Program-made: the position numbers and the translations under genes
NCBI GenBank assembly: GCA_041393395.1
Contig: JAWKKG010000002.1
Location: 682,001 to 746,000, forward strand
Direction of reading: 5' to 3'
Length of the DNA: 64,000 bases
Origin: JAGQIB01 sp041393395
GTDB taxonomy: Bacteria; ARS69
Shown: one piece after another, positions 54,583-62,860 of the stretch
How the letters are laid out: each line of letters opens with the position of its first letter
Position numbering within the stretch: position 1 is the stretch's first letter
The notes under the pieces: model-generated
Database searches by the model: none
What the model was told of the DNA's origin: nothing
Seen by the model: the letters and a program-made list of their open reading frames with translations, nothing else

Positions 54583-56784
54583 TTGTCCGAAGTGATCCTC
54601 CGCTTCCTTCGCGAGCTCGTCGCCGTCTTCCTGGACGCCGCGCCCTACATCCTGCTCGGGTTCTCCGTGGCGGCGGTGATCCAGGTGCTGCTGCCGGTGG
54701 GGCTCGTCCGGCGGCTGTTCGGCAAGGGGCGGGTGCGGCCGATCCTGGTCGCCTCGGCGCTCGGCATTCCGCTCCCCCTGTGCTCCTGCTCGGTGCTCCC
54801 GACCGCGCTCGCGCTCCGCAAGCGGGGCGCAAGCAAGGGGGCGACGGTGTCGTTCCTGGTCTCCACGCCGGAGACGGGGATCGACTCGATCGCGCTCACC
54901 TGGGGGCTCCTCGATCCGTTGATGGCGATCTTCCGCCCGCTCGCGGCGATCATCACGGCGATCACCGCGGGCTTCGCGACCGAGGCGCTCGGCGGAACGG
55001 ACGAAGAGGAAGCGTCGCGGGCCCCCGAAGACTCCGCACCGGTCGACGTTGCGTGTGCGTGCGGGCCCGAGGACACCGAGCCGACGCGAGCAGCCCACGA
55101 CCACGGGGACTCGAGCCACGCCGGGCACTCCCACGACGTTCTCGAGCGCGAGGAGCGTGCGGCGGCGGATCTCGCCGGTCGTCCGTTCCGGGAGCGACTC
55201 CGGCACGGCTTCCGGTCCGCGTTCGTGGAACTGTTCGACGAGACGTCGCACTGGATGCTCGCCGGCCTCGTGATCTCCGCCGTGATCGCGGTGCTGCTGC
55301 CGGCGAACGTGGTGACGCGTTACCTCTCCTCCGGTCCGGTCCCGATCTTCCTGATGCTGGTGATCGGCATCCCGCTCTACATCTGCGCGTCGGCGTCCAC
55401 GCCGATCGCCGCGGCACTCGTGATCAAGGGACTGTCGCCGGGGGCGGCGCTCGTGTTCCTGCTCGCGGGGCCGGCCACGAACATCGGTTCGCTCGCGATC
55501 CTCTCGCGTTTCCTCGGGAGGCGCGTGATGGTGATCTACCTCGCGACGATCGCGATCGTGTCCGTGGCGCTCGGCTTCCTGCTGGATGCCGTCTACACCG
55601 CCGCGAAGATCGATCCGAGCGCCGTGGCCGGCCAGGTGCGGATGCTCCCGAACTGGGTGTCCTGGCCCTCGGCGATCGTGTTCGCGATCCTGCTCCTGAT
55701 CTCGTTCCGGCGGTCGTCGCCGCCGCCCGAGTTCCGCTCGATCGCGCGCACGCTCGGCCGCTGGACCGGATTCCGAATCGGCAAGCGCGGCCTCGCGCGA
55801 CTCGGTCTCGCACTTCTCGCGCTCTGGGTCGCGAGCCGATTCGTGGTGACGGTGCCGCCGGGATCGCGGGCACTCGTGACGCGCTTCGGCGCGCCGGCGG
55901 GCGAGCCCAAGGGACCGGGCCTGCATCTTCGCTGGCCGGCGCCGTTCGGGGAGGCCCAGGTCATCTCGGCCGACGGCGTGCGCCGGCTGGAGATCGGCTT
56001 CCGGTCCGGCACCGCCGACGCCGCCGGCGCGCCGAGCGGCGTGGAGGACCTGCGCACGCTGGAAGAGGAGTCGCTGTTCCTGACCGGCGACGAGAACCTC
56101 GTGAGCACGCAGTGCGCGGTGCAGTACCGGGTGCCGGATCCGGCACGGTTCCGCTGGGCGTTCTCGGATCCGGACGGCGTGCTGCGTCTCGAGACGATCG
56201 CGGCGCTGCTCGACGTCCTCGGGCAGTACGCGATCGACGAGGTCTACACGACGGACCGGCGCGTCGTGGAGGACGTCGTGGTGAAGGACCTGCGTCGACG
56301 CGTCGAGACCCTCGGCCTCGGTGTCGAGATCGTGGGGTTCCAGATGCGCGACGTTCACGCGCCGCCGGAGGTGCACGCCGCGTTCCGTGACGTCGCGAGC
56401 GCGCAGGAGGACAAGCAGACCGCGATCAACGTCGCGTGGCGGTATCGCGACGAGACGATCAACCTGGCGCGCGGCGAGGCGGCGCGACAGGGCGAGGTGG
56501 CGCGTTCCGACTCGACGTCGCGCGTGCTCGGGGCGGCCGGCGATTCGGAGGCACTGGTCCAGAAGGCGAGCGCGTATCGCGCCCACCCGGAAGGAACGTT
56601 CCGGCGTCTCTACCTGGAAACGGTCGAGGAAGTGCTCTCCCGCGGCCGCAAGATCATCCGTCCGGGCTGGCAGGGCTCGGGCGACATCGACCTGTGGATC
56701 TCGACGGGGAAGGGAACCCCGTCGCCGGCCGCCGACGTCGTGCGCGGCGGCGAGGTCCGCAAGTCGCAGCGCACCGAGGAGTGA
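54583..56784 (+). CDS. DUF318/SO_0444-type metal permease fused to an HflK-like SPFH domain
   Basis: A 733-residue two-part membrane protein. Residues 1-375 are a permease of the ArsP/DUF318 group (putative Cu/Zn or arsenical efflux): IPLPLCSCSVLPTALALRKR with Cys67 and Cys69 in the first half, and GIPLYICASASTPIAAALVIKG plus LLAGPATNIGS in the second. Its central cytoplasmic loop is metal-ligand rich (Cys158, Cys160; His172, 174, 179, 182, 184). A transmembrane helix (403-420) leads into an SPFH domain from about 421 (VVTVPPGSRALVTRFGAP) with an HflK-like end (RLYLETVEEVLSRGRKII). The frame is continuous across the junction. TTG start with GAGGTG. Confidence 0.86.
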   Translation: MSEVILRFLRELVAVFLDAAPYILLGFSVAAVIQVLLPVGLVRRLFGKGRVRPILVASALGIPLPLCSCSVLPTALALRKRGASKGATVSFLVSTPETGIDSIALTWGLLDPLMAIFRPLAAIITAITAGFATEALGGTDEEEASRAPEDSAPVDVACACGPEDTEPTRAAHDHGDSSHAGHSHDVLEREERAAADLAGRPFRERLRHGFRSAFVELFDETSHWMLAGLVISAVIAVLLPANVVTRYLSSGPVPIFLMLVIGIPLYICASASTPIAAALVIKGLSPGAALVFLLAGPATNIGSLAILSRFLGRRVMVIYLATIAIVSVALGFLLDAVYTAAKIDPSAVAGQVRMLPNWVSWPSAIVFAILLLISFRRSSPPPEFRSIARTLGRWTGFRIGKRGLARLGLALLALWVASRFVVTVPPGSRALVTRFGAPAGEPKGPGLHLRWPAPFGEAQVISADGVRRLEIGFRSGTADAAGAPSGVEDLRTLEEESLFLTGDENLVSTQCAVQYRVPDPARFRWAFSDPDGVLRLETIAALLDVLGQYAIDEVYTTDRRVVEDVVVKDLRRRVETLGLGVEIVGFQMRDVHAPPEVHAAFRDVASAQEDKQTAINVAWRYRDETINLARGEAARQGEVARSDSTSRVLGAAGDSEALVQKASAYRAHPEGTFRRLYLETVEEVLSRGRKIIRPGWQGSGDIDLWISTGKGTPSPAADVVRGGEVRKSQRTEE

Positions 56785-56785
56785 T

Positions 56786-57688
56786 ATGAAACGCGTCAGA
56801 TGGATCCTCGCCGCCGCCCTGGTGATCGTCGCCGCGATCTGGCTCTCGTTCTTCCAGGTCGACGTGACGGAGTTCGCGGTCGTTACCCAGTTCGGTCGCC
56901 CCGTGTCGGTGCACACGGATCCGGGACTCAAGGCGCGCCTGCCGCTCGTCCAGCAGGTGCGACGCTTCGATGCGCGCCTGCAGGTCCTGGAACCCGCGCA
57001 GGCGGAGTTCCTCACGAGTGACAAGAAGAACGTCGTCGTGAACTGGTTCGTGGTGTGGAAGATCGAGGATCCGCTGCGCTATTTCCGCGCGCTGCCGTCC
57101 GTGGCGGCCGCCAAGAGCCAGCTCACCGACGTCATCGCCTCGGAGCTCGGTTCCGCGCTCGCGGCCACCGAGTTCAATCACCTGATCAGCACCGAGGGTG
57201 AGAACCGCAAGCTCGGGGAGATGGTCCAGGGGATCCAGGATCACGTGCAGGAGATCGCGCACCGCGAGTACGGCATCGCGGTGCAGGAGTTCGACGTCCG
57301 TCGGCTGTCGTTCCCGGACCAGAACCGCCGCAGCGTGTTCGAGCGCATGCGGGCGGAGCGTGAGCGCATCGCGCGCCGCTACCGTTCCGAGGGCGAGGAG
57401 GAGGCGCGCAAGATTCGCGCGCAGGCGGATCGGGAGGAGTCGCGCATCCTGGCCGAGGCCGAGGAACAGGCGAAGATGGTCCGTGGCCAGGGCGAGGCGG
57501 AGGCCACCCGGATCTACGGCGAGGCGATCGCGAAGGATCCGGAGTTCTACGAGTTCGTCCGCACGCTGGAAGCGTACCGGACGTTCCTCGACGACAAGAC
57601 CACGCTGGTGCTGCCCTCGGATTCGGAGCTGATGCGGCTGCTCACCGACGGGCTCGAGGCGAAGCGCCGCGGCGGAACGCGACCGTGA
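56786..57688 (+). CDS. hflC: HflC-like SPFH protein
   Basis: A 300-residue membrane-anchored SPFH protein: one N-terminal helix (WILAAALVIVAAIWLSFF), then VDVTEFAVVTQFGRPV, LTSDKKNVVVNWFVVWKI and an amphipathic helix with RKIRAQADREESRILAEAEEQAKMVRG. The C-terminal DPEFYEFVRTLEAYRTFLDDKTTLVL is the HflC signature. HflC normally pairs with HflK around the FtsH protease, but no ftsH is present here. It starts one base after the fusion gene's stop and overlaps the next gene (GTGA). Confidence 0.9.
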   Translation: MKRVRWILAAALVIVAAIWLSFFQVDVTEFAVVTQFGRPVSVHTDPGLKARLPLVQQVRRFDARLQVLEPAQAEFLTSDKKNVVVNWFVVWKIEDPLRYFRALPSVAAAKSQLTDVIASELGSALAATEFNHLISTEGENRKLGEMVQGIQDHVQEIAHREYGIAVQEFDVRRLSFPDQNRRSVFERMRAERERIARRYRSEGEEEARKIRAQADREESRILAEAEEQAKMVRGQGEAEATRIYGEAIAKDPEFYEFVRTLEAYRTFLDDKTTLVLPSDSELMRLLTDGLEAKRRGGTRP

Positions 57689-58602
57689 AAAGTCGAGTGC
57701 TCCGCTGGTGGCCGATCCTCCTGGTCGTCGCGTGGCTCGCGACGGGCGTCTACACCGTGGGCTCGGAGGAGCTCGCGGTGGTGAAGCGATTCGGCCGGGT
57801 CATGGATCCCGCGGTGCCGTCCGGCATCCACTGGCGGATGCCGTGGCCGATCGAGTCGCACGAGAAGTTCCAGACGACGACCGTCTACAAGATGGGCGTG
57901 GGAATGATCACGCGGGACTACCTGCGCGGCATCCCCTCGCCGGAGGAGCTCTCGCTCTGGCTCACGGGCGACACGAACATCCTGTCGGTGAAGATGATGA
58001 TCCAGTACACGGTGGTGGACCTTCCGAGCTACCTGTACCGGATGGAGAGCTCGCAGTTCCTCATGGCGCGGATCGCGGAAGCCGCGCTCACGGAGACGCT
58101 CGGCGCGATGGCCGTGGACGATGCCCTCACGATCGAGCGTCCGCGCATCGCCGAGGAGGTCCGGAGCCGCACCCAGGACCGCCTGGACGAGCTGCAGCTC
58201 GGCATCGCGGTGAACACCGTCAACCTGCTGTCCGTGGACCCGCCGAGTCAGGTGATCGACGTCTTCCGCGACGTCCAGAATGCGGCGGCCGATCGCGAGC
58301 GGATCATGAACGAGGCGAACGGCTACGCGAATTCCGTCATCCCGCGCGCGCGGGGTGAGGCGACCTGGGTCACGGAGCGTGCGGAGTCGGACCGCAACGC
58401 CCGGATCGCACAGGCGCGAGGCGACGCCTCGAAGTTCCTGGCGTTGCTCACGGAGTACGAGAAGATCCCCGACGCCACCCGGCGCCGGCTCTATCTCGAG
58501 ACCATGGAAGAGGTGCTGCCCAAGGTGAAGCGTTACGTCGTGGATCTGGAGAAGGGCGATCGGTTCGACCTGAGGATCCTGGATCTGGAGAACGGCGAAT
58601 GA
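57685..58602 (+). CDS. hflK: HflK-like SPFH protein
   Basis: A 305-residue SPFH protein with one N-terminal helix (WWPILLVVAWLATGVYTV), SEELAVVKRFGRVMDPAVPSGIHWRMPWPIE, LTGDTNILSVKMMIQYTV, and an HflK-type tail (DASKFLALLTEYEKIPDATRRRLYLETMEEVLPKVKRYVVD). With the SPFH half of the fusion protein this gives two HflK-like and one HflC-like subunit in one operon. GTG start overlapping the hflC stop. The His/Asn-rich N-terminal extension of E. coli HflK is absent. Confidence 0.88.
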   Translation: MKSRVLRWWPILLVVAWLATGVYTVGSEELAVVKRFGRVMDPAVPSGIHWRMPWPIESHEKFQTTTVYKMGVGMITRDYLRGIPSPEELSLWLTGDTNILSVKMMIQYTVVDLPSYLYRMESSQFLMARIAEAALTETLGAMAVDDALTIERPRIAEEVRSRTQDRLDELQLGIAVNTVNLLSVDPPSQVIDVFRDVQNAAADRERIMNEANGYANSVIPRARGEATWVTERAESDRNARIAQARGDASKFLALLTEYEKIPDATRRRLYLETMEEVLPKVKRYVVDLEKGDRFDLRILDLENGE

Positions 58603-59393
58603 CCGCCGGCACCGAACGGCTCGTGTGGGCCGCGCTGGCGGTGGTCGGCCTGACGCTCGCCGGGGGACTGCTCCCGCTCGTCCGGGAGTGGAGTCAGTCC
58701 ACGATCCGTCTGCTGCTCGCATTCGGGACCGGGGTGCTCCTCGGCGCGGCGTTCCTGCACATGATGCCGGAAGCGATGCACGGTCTCGGCGACAGCGTCG
58801 GACTGTGGGTCCTCGCGGGTTTCCTCGTGATCTACGTGCTGGAGCGGTTCGTGATGCTCCACCCGTGCGAGGAGGAGCACTGCGCGTTCCACCACATGGG
58901 ACTCGCGGCGTTCCTCGGCATCACGCTTCACTCGCTGATCGACGGCTTCGCCCTCGGCGCCGGCCTCGTGATCCCGCACCTCTCGATCGCGGTCACGGCG
59001 GCGATCGTGCTGCACAAGTTGCCCGCGTCGGTCTCCCTCTCCGGGATCCTGCTCCACTGTCGCTATCCGCGCGGGCGCATCGTGCTGATGATCGCGCTCT
59101 TCGCGCTGTCCACACCGATCGGCGCCGTGATCTCGTATTTCGTCCTGCGGGATCTTTCGGGGGAGGCGTTGCCGATGGCGATCGCGTTCTCTTCCGGGAC
59201 GTTCCTCGCGATCGCAACCGCGGACCTGCTGCCGCAGATCCACTCGGAACCGAAGGGACGATACTGGAACCTCGCCGCTCTGTTCCTCGGGCTGCTCGTG
59301 ATGTCCTGGGCGGGCGAGGTGGCTCACCAGCACGCCCATCCCGAGCCCGGACTCGGGGAGCCTCCCGCCTCGCACGACGGACACGTGCACTAG
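58599..59393 (+). CDS. ZIP family metal transporter
   Basis: A 264-residue, eight-helix divalent-metal permease. The helix IV and V metal-site segments are visible: LGITLHSLIDGFALGAGL (HSxxDG form of HNxxDG) and IVLHKLPASVSLSGIL (HKxPxS form of HEIPH). Cys/His clusters occur in the first half (HPCEEEHCAFHHMG), and the C-terminus is His-rich (HQHAHPEPG, SHDGHVH). Probable substrate is zinc or iron. The ATG overlaps the hflK-like stop, making it the fourth member of the metal/SPFH operon. Confidence 0.87.
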   Translation: MTAGTERLVWAALAVVGLTLAGGLLPLVREWSQSTIRLLLAFGTGVLLGAAFLHMMPEAMHGLGDSVGLWVLAGFLVIYVLERFVMLHPCEEEHCAFHHMGLAAFLGITLHSLIDGFALGAGLVIPHLSIAVTAAIVLHKLPASVSLSGILLHCRYPRGRIVLMIALFALSTPIGAVISYFVLRDLSGEALPMAIAFSSGTFLAIATADLLPQIHSEPKGRYWNLAALFLGLLVMSWAGEVAHQHAHPEPGLGEPPASHDGHVH

Positions 59394-59403
59394 ACGCAGC
59401 TTG

Positions 59404-59423
59404 CGTTCGTCCGAATTCGAACG
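59404..59423. promoter_or_regulatory. Inverted repeat in the gap before the aminopeptidase gene
   Basis: In the 160-base gap, CGTTCG (59404-59409) and CGAACG (59418-59423) form a perfect inverted repeat with an 8-base spacer, and a further TTCGAA lies 10 bases on. It could be an operator of the aminopeptidase gene or part of the 3' end of the ZIP operon. A -10-like TACGAT occurs near 59514 without a good -35. Confidence 0.35.
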
Positions 59424-59553
59424 CTCTGCAGTTCGAAAGTGAACGGCGTCTTCCGCGACAGAAAAGTGACGCACGCGATGCACGTGTCGCGCGAAATGCG
59501 TGGATCCGTCGTGCTACGATGATCTCAGGTCGTCCCGACTTCCGGAGGTCTTC

Positions 59554-61590
59554 ATGAAGCTCTTGCCCCTCTTCGTCCTACTGTTCGTGGTGCCCGCGTC
59601 CGCCGGTTCCGTGGGCTGGGCCCCCGAGTCTCCGCGCTGTCGATTGCTCGGCGACGAAGCGCTGCTCGACGCCCGCGATCCGCTCGCCAATCTCCGTTCG
59701 CGCCAGGAAGCCGGCAACGCGCTGCGCGGCGTGTTCGACGGCTGTCCGCACGACTTCGACGTGCTGCACTACGATCTCAACTTCTCGAGCCTGAACATCG
59801 ACACGCAGACGATCGCCGGCAACACGGTGGTGACGTTCGAGTCCACGATCGACGGTCTCGCCTCGATCGATCTCGACCTGATGAGTCCGCTCGTGGTCGC
59901 GTCGGTGAGCGGGCCGGGGGGAGTGCCGCTCGCGTTCACGCACGCGTCGGACGTCCTGTCGATCACGCTCGCGACGCCGATCGATACCGGGATGACGAGC
60001 ACGGTGGACGTCGCCTACTCGGGCACCCCGTGGAACGAAGGCGGCGGAGGCTTCGGAGGTTTCTGGTTCGGGTTTCCGCGGACGGCGTACTCGATGGGCG
60101 TCGGACTGGACGCGGATCCGCCGTCGATGGGCCGGACCTGGTTCCCGTGCTACGACCGCCCGTGCGACAAGGCGACGGTCTCGCTCGTCGCGACCGCCCC
60201 GCTGTCCGATTTCGTGGTGAGCAACGGTCTGCTTGCGAGCGTCGACACGACGGGCACGGAGCACACGTTCCAGTGGGATCACGCGTTCCCGATCTCGACC
60301 TATCTGATCGCGGTCGCCCAGGCGTCGTACCGGCAACTCTCGACCTCGGTGGTCACCGACCCGCGCATCAGCGTGTGGTTCCACCCGGGCTACCGGACGA
60401 AGGCCGAAGTCAGCTTTCAGAACGTGGACCTCATGATGGAGGCGTTCGAGGCGCGCTACGGGACCTACCCGTTCGACAAGTTCGCGTACATGACGACGAA
60501 CAAGGGCGACATGGAGCACCAGACGTGCGTGAGCCACGCGCTGAGTCTCGTCGACGGCACGAACAACTACGACGACATCCTGTCGCACGAGATGGCGCAT
60601 CAGTGGTTCGGCGACTGCGTCACGTACGGCGACTGGCGCGACGTGTGGCTCTCCGAAGGTTTCGCCACCTACAGCGAGGCGGTGTATCGCGAGTATGCGC
60701 TCGGCTCGGCCGCGTACCACTCCTACATGACGCTGCTCATGAACCAGGTCCTGAACTCCGGCCAGACCGACGGCGTGTACGATCCCACCCAGAAGTGGGG
60801 GGTGGTCGCGTACGAGAAGGGCGGTTCGGTGCTGCACATGCTTCGCGGCGCGCTGGACAACGATGCGCTGTTCTGGCAGGTCCTCGCGGACTACCGGCAG
60901 AACCATCTCTACGGCAACGCGGTCACGACCGACTTCCTGGACGGTGTCGACGCGACGGTGGGTCAGGACATGGGCTGGTTCCTCGATCCCTGGGTCTACG
61001 GGGATGGCAGCCCGGTCTACGACTACTCGTGGGGCTCCGTGGATCTCGGGGGCGGCCAGTGGCGGGTCGACGTCGCGATCTCGCAGGTGCAGACCACGGG
61101 GACTCTGTTCGATGTTCCGCTCGACTTCCGCGTTCAGACGGTCGGAGGCGATTTCGATTTCAACGAACGCGTCGCCGCGGCGTCCGAGAGCTTCTCGTTC
61201 GTCGTGACGGCGGCGCCGACCGGACTCGAGATCGATCCCGACGACTGGGTTCTGGACGTCCATCAGCTCGGCACGACGTCGGCCGACTTCGGCCCGGACG
61301 TCGCGGCCGCGCAGTCGCTGGCCCTGTTGCCGCCGCGCCCGAACCCGGCGTCGTCACGCGCGGAGATCCGCTTCTACGTGCCGAGCGCCGGACCCGTGGC
61401 GGTCGAGCTGTTCGACGTGGCCGGGCGCCGGATCCGTACGCTCGTGGATGGCGTGGAACAGGCCGGTCCCAAGACCACGTGGTGGGATCGTCGCGACGCG
61501 GCCGGGGCGCGGGTGGCATCCGGCGTCTACTGGGTCCGGCTGCGGGCCGGGCACGAGACACGGTCCGAGCGGGTGGTGTTCGTGGACTGA
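59554..61590 (+). CDS. Secreted M1 family aminopeptidase with FlgD-like C-terminus
   Basis: A 678-residue exported zinc metallopeptidase. The signal peptide is MKLLPLFVLLFVVPASAG. The N-terminal beta saddle carries GRTWFPCYDRPCDKAT; the substrate-site motif is GDMEHQT (GxMEN variant), and the zinc site is HEMAHQWFGD (about residue 345) with the third ligand in WLSEGFATY. The ERAP-type C-terminal helical domain is absent. Instead the chain ends in a FlgD module (VELFDVAGRRIRTL, GARVASGVYWVRL, VVFVD). The ATG at 59554 has GGAGG upstream; the longer frame is rejected. Probably digests peptides outside the cytoplasm. Confidence 0.9.
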   Translation: MKLLPLFVLLFVVPASAGSVGWAPESPRCRLLGDEALLDARDPLANLRSRQEAGNALRGVFDGCPHDFDVLHYDLNFSSLNIDTQTIAGNTVVTFESTIDGLASIDLDLMSPLVVASVSGPGGVPLAFTHASDVLSITLATPIDTGMTSTVDVAYSGTPWNEGGGGFGGFWFGFPRTAYSMGVGLDADPPSMGRTWFPCYDRPCDKATVSLVATAPLSDFVVSNGLLASVDTTGTEHTFQWDHAFPISTYLIAVAQASYRQLSTSVVTDPRISVWFHPGYRTKAEVSFQNVDLMMEAFEARYGTYPFDKFAYMTTNKGDMEHQTCVSHALSLVDGTNNYDDILSHEMAHQWFGDCVTYGDWRDVWLSEGFATYSEAVYREYALGSAAYHSYMTLLMNQVLNSGQTDGVYDPTQKWGVVAYEKGGSVLHMLRGALDNDALFWQVLADYRQNHLYGNAVTTDFLDGVDATVGQDMGWFLDPWVYGDGSPVYDYSWGSVDLGGGQWRVDVAISQVQTTGTLFDVPLDFRVQTVGGDFDFNERVAAASESFSFVVTAAPTGLEIDPDDWVLDVHQLGTTSADFGPDVAAAQSLALLPPRPNPASSRAEIRFYVPSAGPVAVELFDVAGRRIRTLVDGVEQAGPKTTWWDRRDAAGARVASGVYWVRLRAGHETRSERVVFVD

Positions 61591-61610
61591 TCCGCGGCGA
61601 GCGGGAAAAA

Positions 61611-61640
61611 CTGTCGCTCCGCTAGGTCTTGTCCTATCCT
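61611..61640 (+). promoter_or_regulatory. Weak promoter before the choice-of-anchor gene
   Basis: CTGTCG (61611-61616), an 18-base spacer, TATCCT (61635-61640), in the 106-base gap after the aminopeptidase. The -10 is fair, the -35 weak. Confidence 0.35.
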
Positions 61641-61649
61641 TCGCCCACG

Positions 61650-61675
61650 CCGGAGCGCCGAGATCGGCGCTCCGG
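61650..61675 (+). other. Strong hairpin in the leader of the choice-of-anchor gene
   Basis: CCGGAGCGCCG (61650-61660) and CGGCGCTCCGG (61665-61675) form a perfect 11-bp stem with an AGAT loop, 21 bases before the next ATG. Without a T-run it is a poor intrinsic terminator. It may shape the leader, or act as an operator or an mRNA processing site. Confidence 0.5.
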
Positions 61676-61696
61676 ACCGGGGCGGAGGGGACGACG

Positions 61697-62860
61697 ATGA
61701 TTCCACGGGAGACCCGGTTTCTCCGGGTGGTGCGGCGGTTCACTTCGGCCGCGATGGCGCTCGCGACACTCGCTCTGGTGGGGGGTGTCCAGGCCGGGGA
61801 CGATGCGGCCTCCCCTCGCACGTCGCCCGCCGCTCCGACCACGCTCGAGGAAGGATCACCCGCCGGCCCCGTGATTCGGGGCGATCTGCTTGCGGCGGAC
61901 TTCGACGACTCGACGTTCCCGCCCGCGGGCTGGACGTACGCGCCCTCGGCGCCGGCTCCGCACCGCTGGGCGCGCACGACCGAGAGCTGGAACGTCTACT
62001 CGGGGGACGGCGCCGCCGTCATCCGCTGGACCGACACCGCCTCGCCGGACGAGTGGTTGCTCACCCCGCCGCTCGATCTCACGGGCGCTCCCTCCGGGAC
62101 GACGCTTTCGTTCTGGTACCGGACCGACCCGTTCTGGTTCACCCAGGGATCCAACGCGTTCGCCGCGAACGTCTCCACGAACGGCGGCGGCACCTGGGCG
62201 GCGTTGTTCTCCATCCACGACGTCGCGGAGACGGGCTGGGCCTGGCGCAACGTGGTGGTCGATCTCGCCGGCTACCTCGACCAGTCGGCCGTGATTCTTC
62301 GCTTCCGCTACTGGGGCAACTCGGCCGCCGACGTCGCGCTCGACGAGATCCGGGTGGGCACGCCGGACGTGGCGGCGCCCGCGAACGACGACTGCGCCGG
62401 CGCGCTCGCCGGTGGATTCCGGTTCGGGCCCGCCGTCGCCACGGTCGTGGTGAACGGCGACACGCGCTTCGCCACGCACGACTACTCGCTCGGCGCGAGC
62501 GATTGCACCGGTGCGGTCCAGACCGGTCGCGACGTCGTGTGGATGGTGGAGGTGCCGGCGGCCCACCGATTCTCGGCCGTGCTCGATCCCTCCGGGGACT
62601 GGCTCGGCACGCTGTTCCTGATCGAGGACTGCGCGAACGCCGCGGCGACGTGTGTGGCCGGGGACCGCGGCTTCTCCGGAACGGCCCGGGTGGAGATCGC
62701 GAACGAGACGGCTGCCACTCGCGAGTACCGCCTCGTCGTGACGGGCGATGGATCCGACGCCGGCGAGTTCGCACTCACGGCGACGATCGAGCCCGGGGTG
62801 GGGGTGGAGGCGCTCGGGTTCGGCGTCCTGAAGTCCATGCACCGCGGGGCGCCGCGATGA
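61697..62860 (+). CDS. Secreted choice-of-anchor J / MAM-like domain protein
   Basis: A 387-residue exported protein. The signal segment (FTSAAMALATLALVGGVQAG) ends near residue 33. Residues about 60-225 read like a choice-of-anchor J (MAM/jelly-roll) domain: ADFDDSTFPPAGWTY, WLLTPPLDLTG, TLSFWYRTD, WRNVVVDLAGY, FRYWGNSAADVALDEIRV. A second beta domain with four cysteines follows (NDDCAGALAGG, DCANAAATCVAGD). No enzyme motif is visible, and the FlgD tail seen in its neighbours is lacking. It overlaps the next gene by 4 bases (ATGA). Confidence 0.8.
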   Translation: MIPRETRFLRVVRRFTSAAMALATLALVGGVQAGDDAASPRTSPAAPTTLEEGSPAGPVIRGDLLAADFDDSTFPPAGWTYAPSAPAPHRWARTTESWNVYSGDGAAVIRWTDTASPDEWLLTPPLDLTGAPSGTTLSFWYRTDPFWFTQGSNAFAANVSTNGGGTWAALFSIHDVAETGWAWRNVVVDLAGYLDQSAVILRFRYWGNSAADVALDEIRVGTPDVAAPANDDCAGALAGGFRFGPAVATVVVNGDTRFATHDYSLGASDCTGAVQTGRDVVWMVEVPAAHRFSAVLDPSGDWLGTLFLIEDCANAAATCVAGDRGFSGTARVEIANETAATREYRLVVTGDGSDAGEFALTATIEPGVGVEALGFGVLKSMHRGAPR

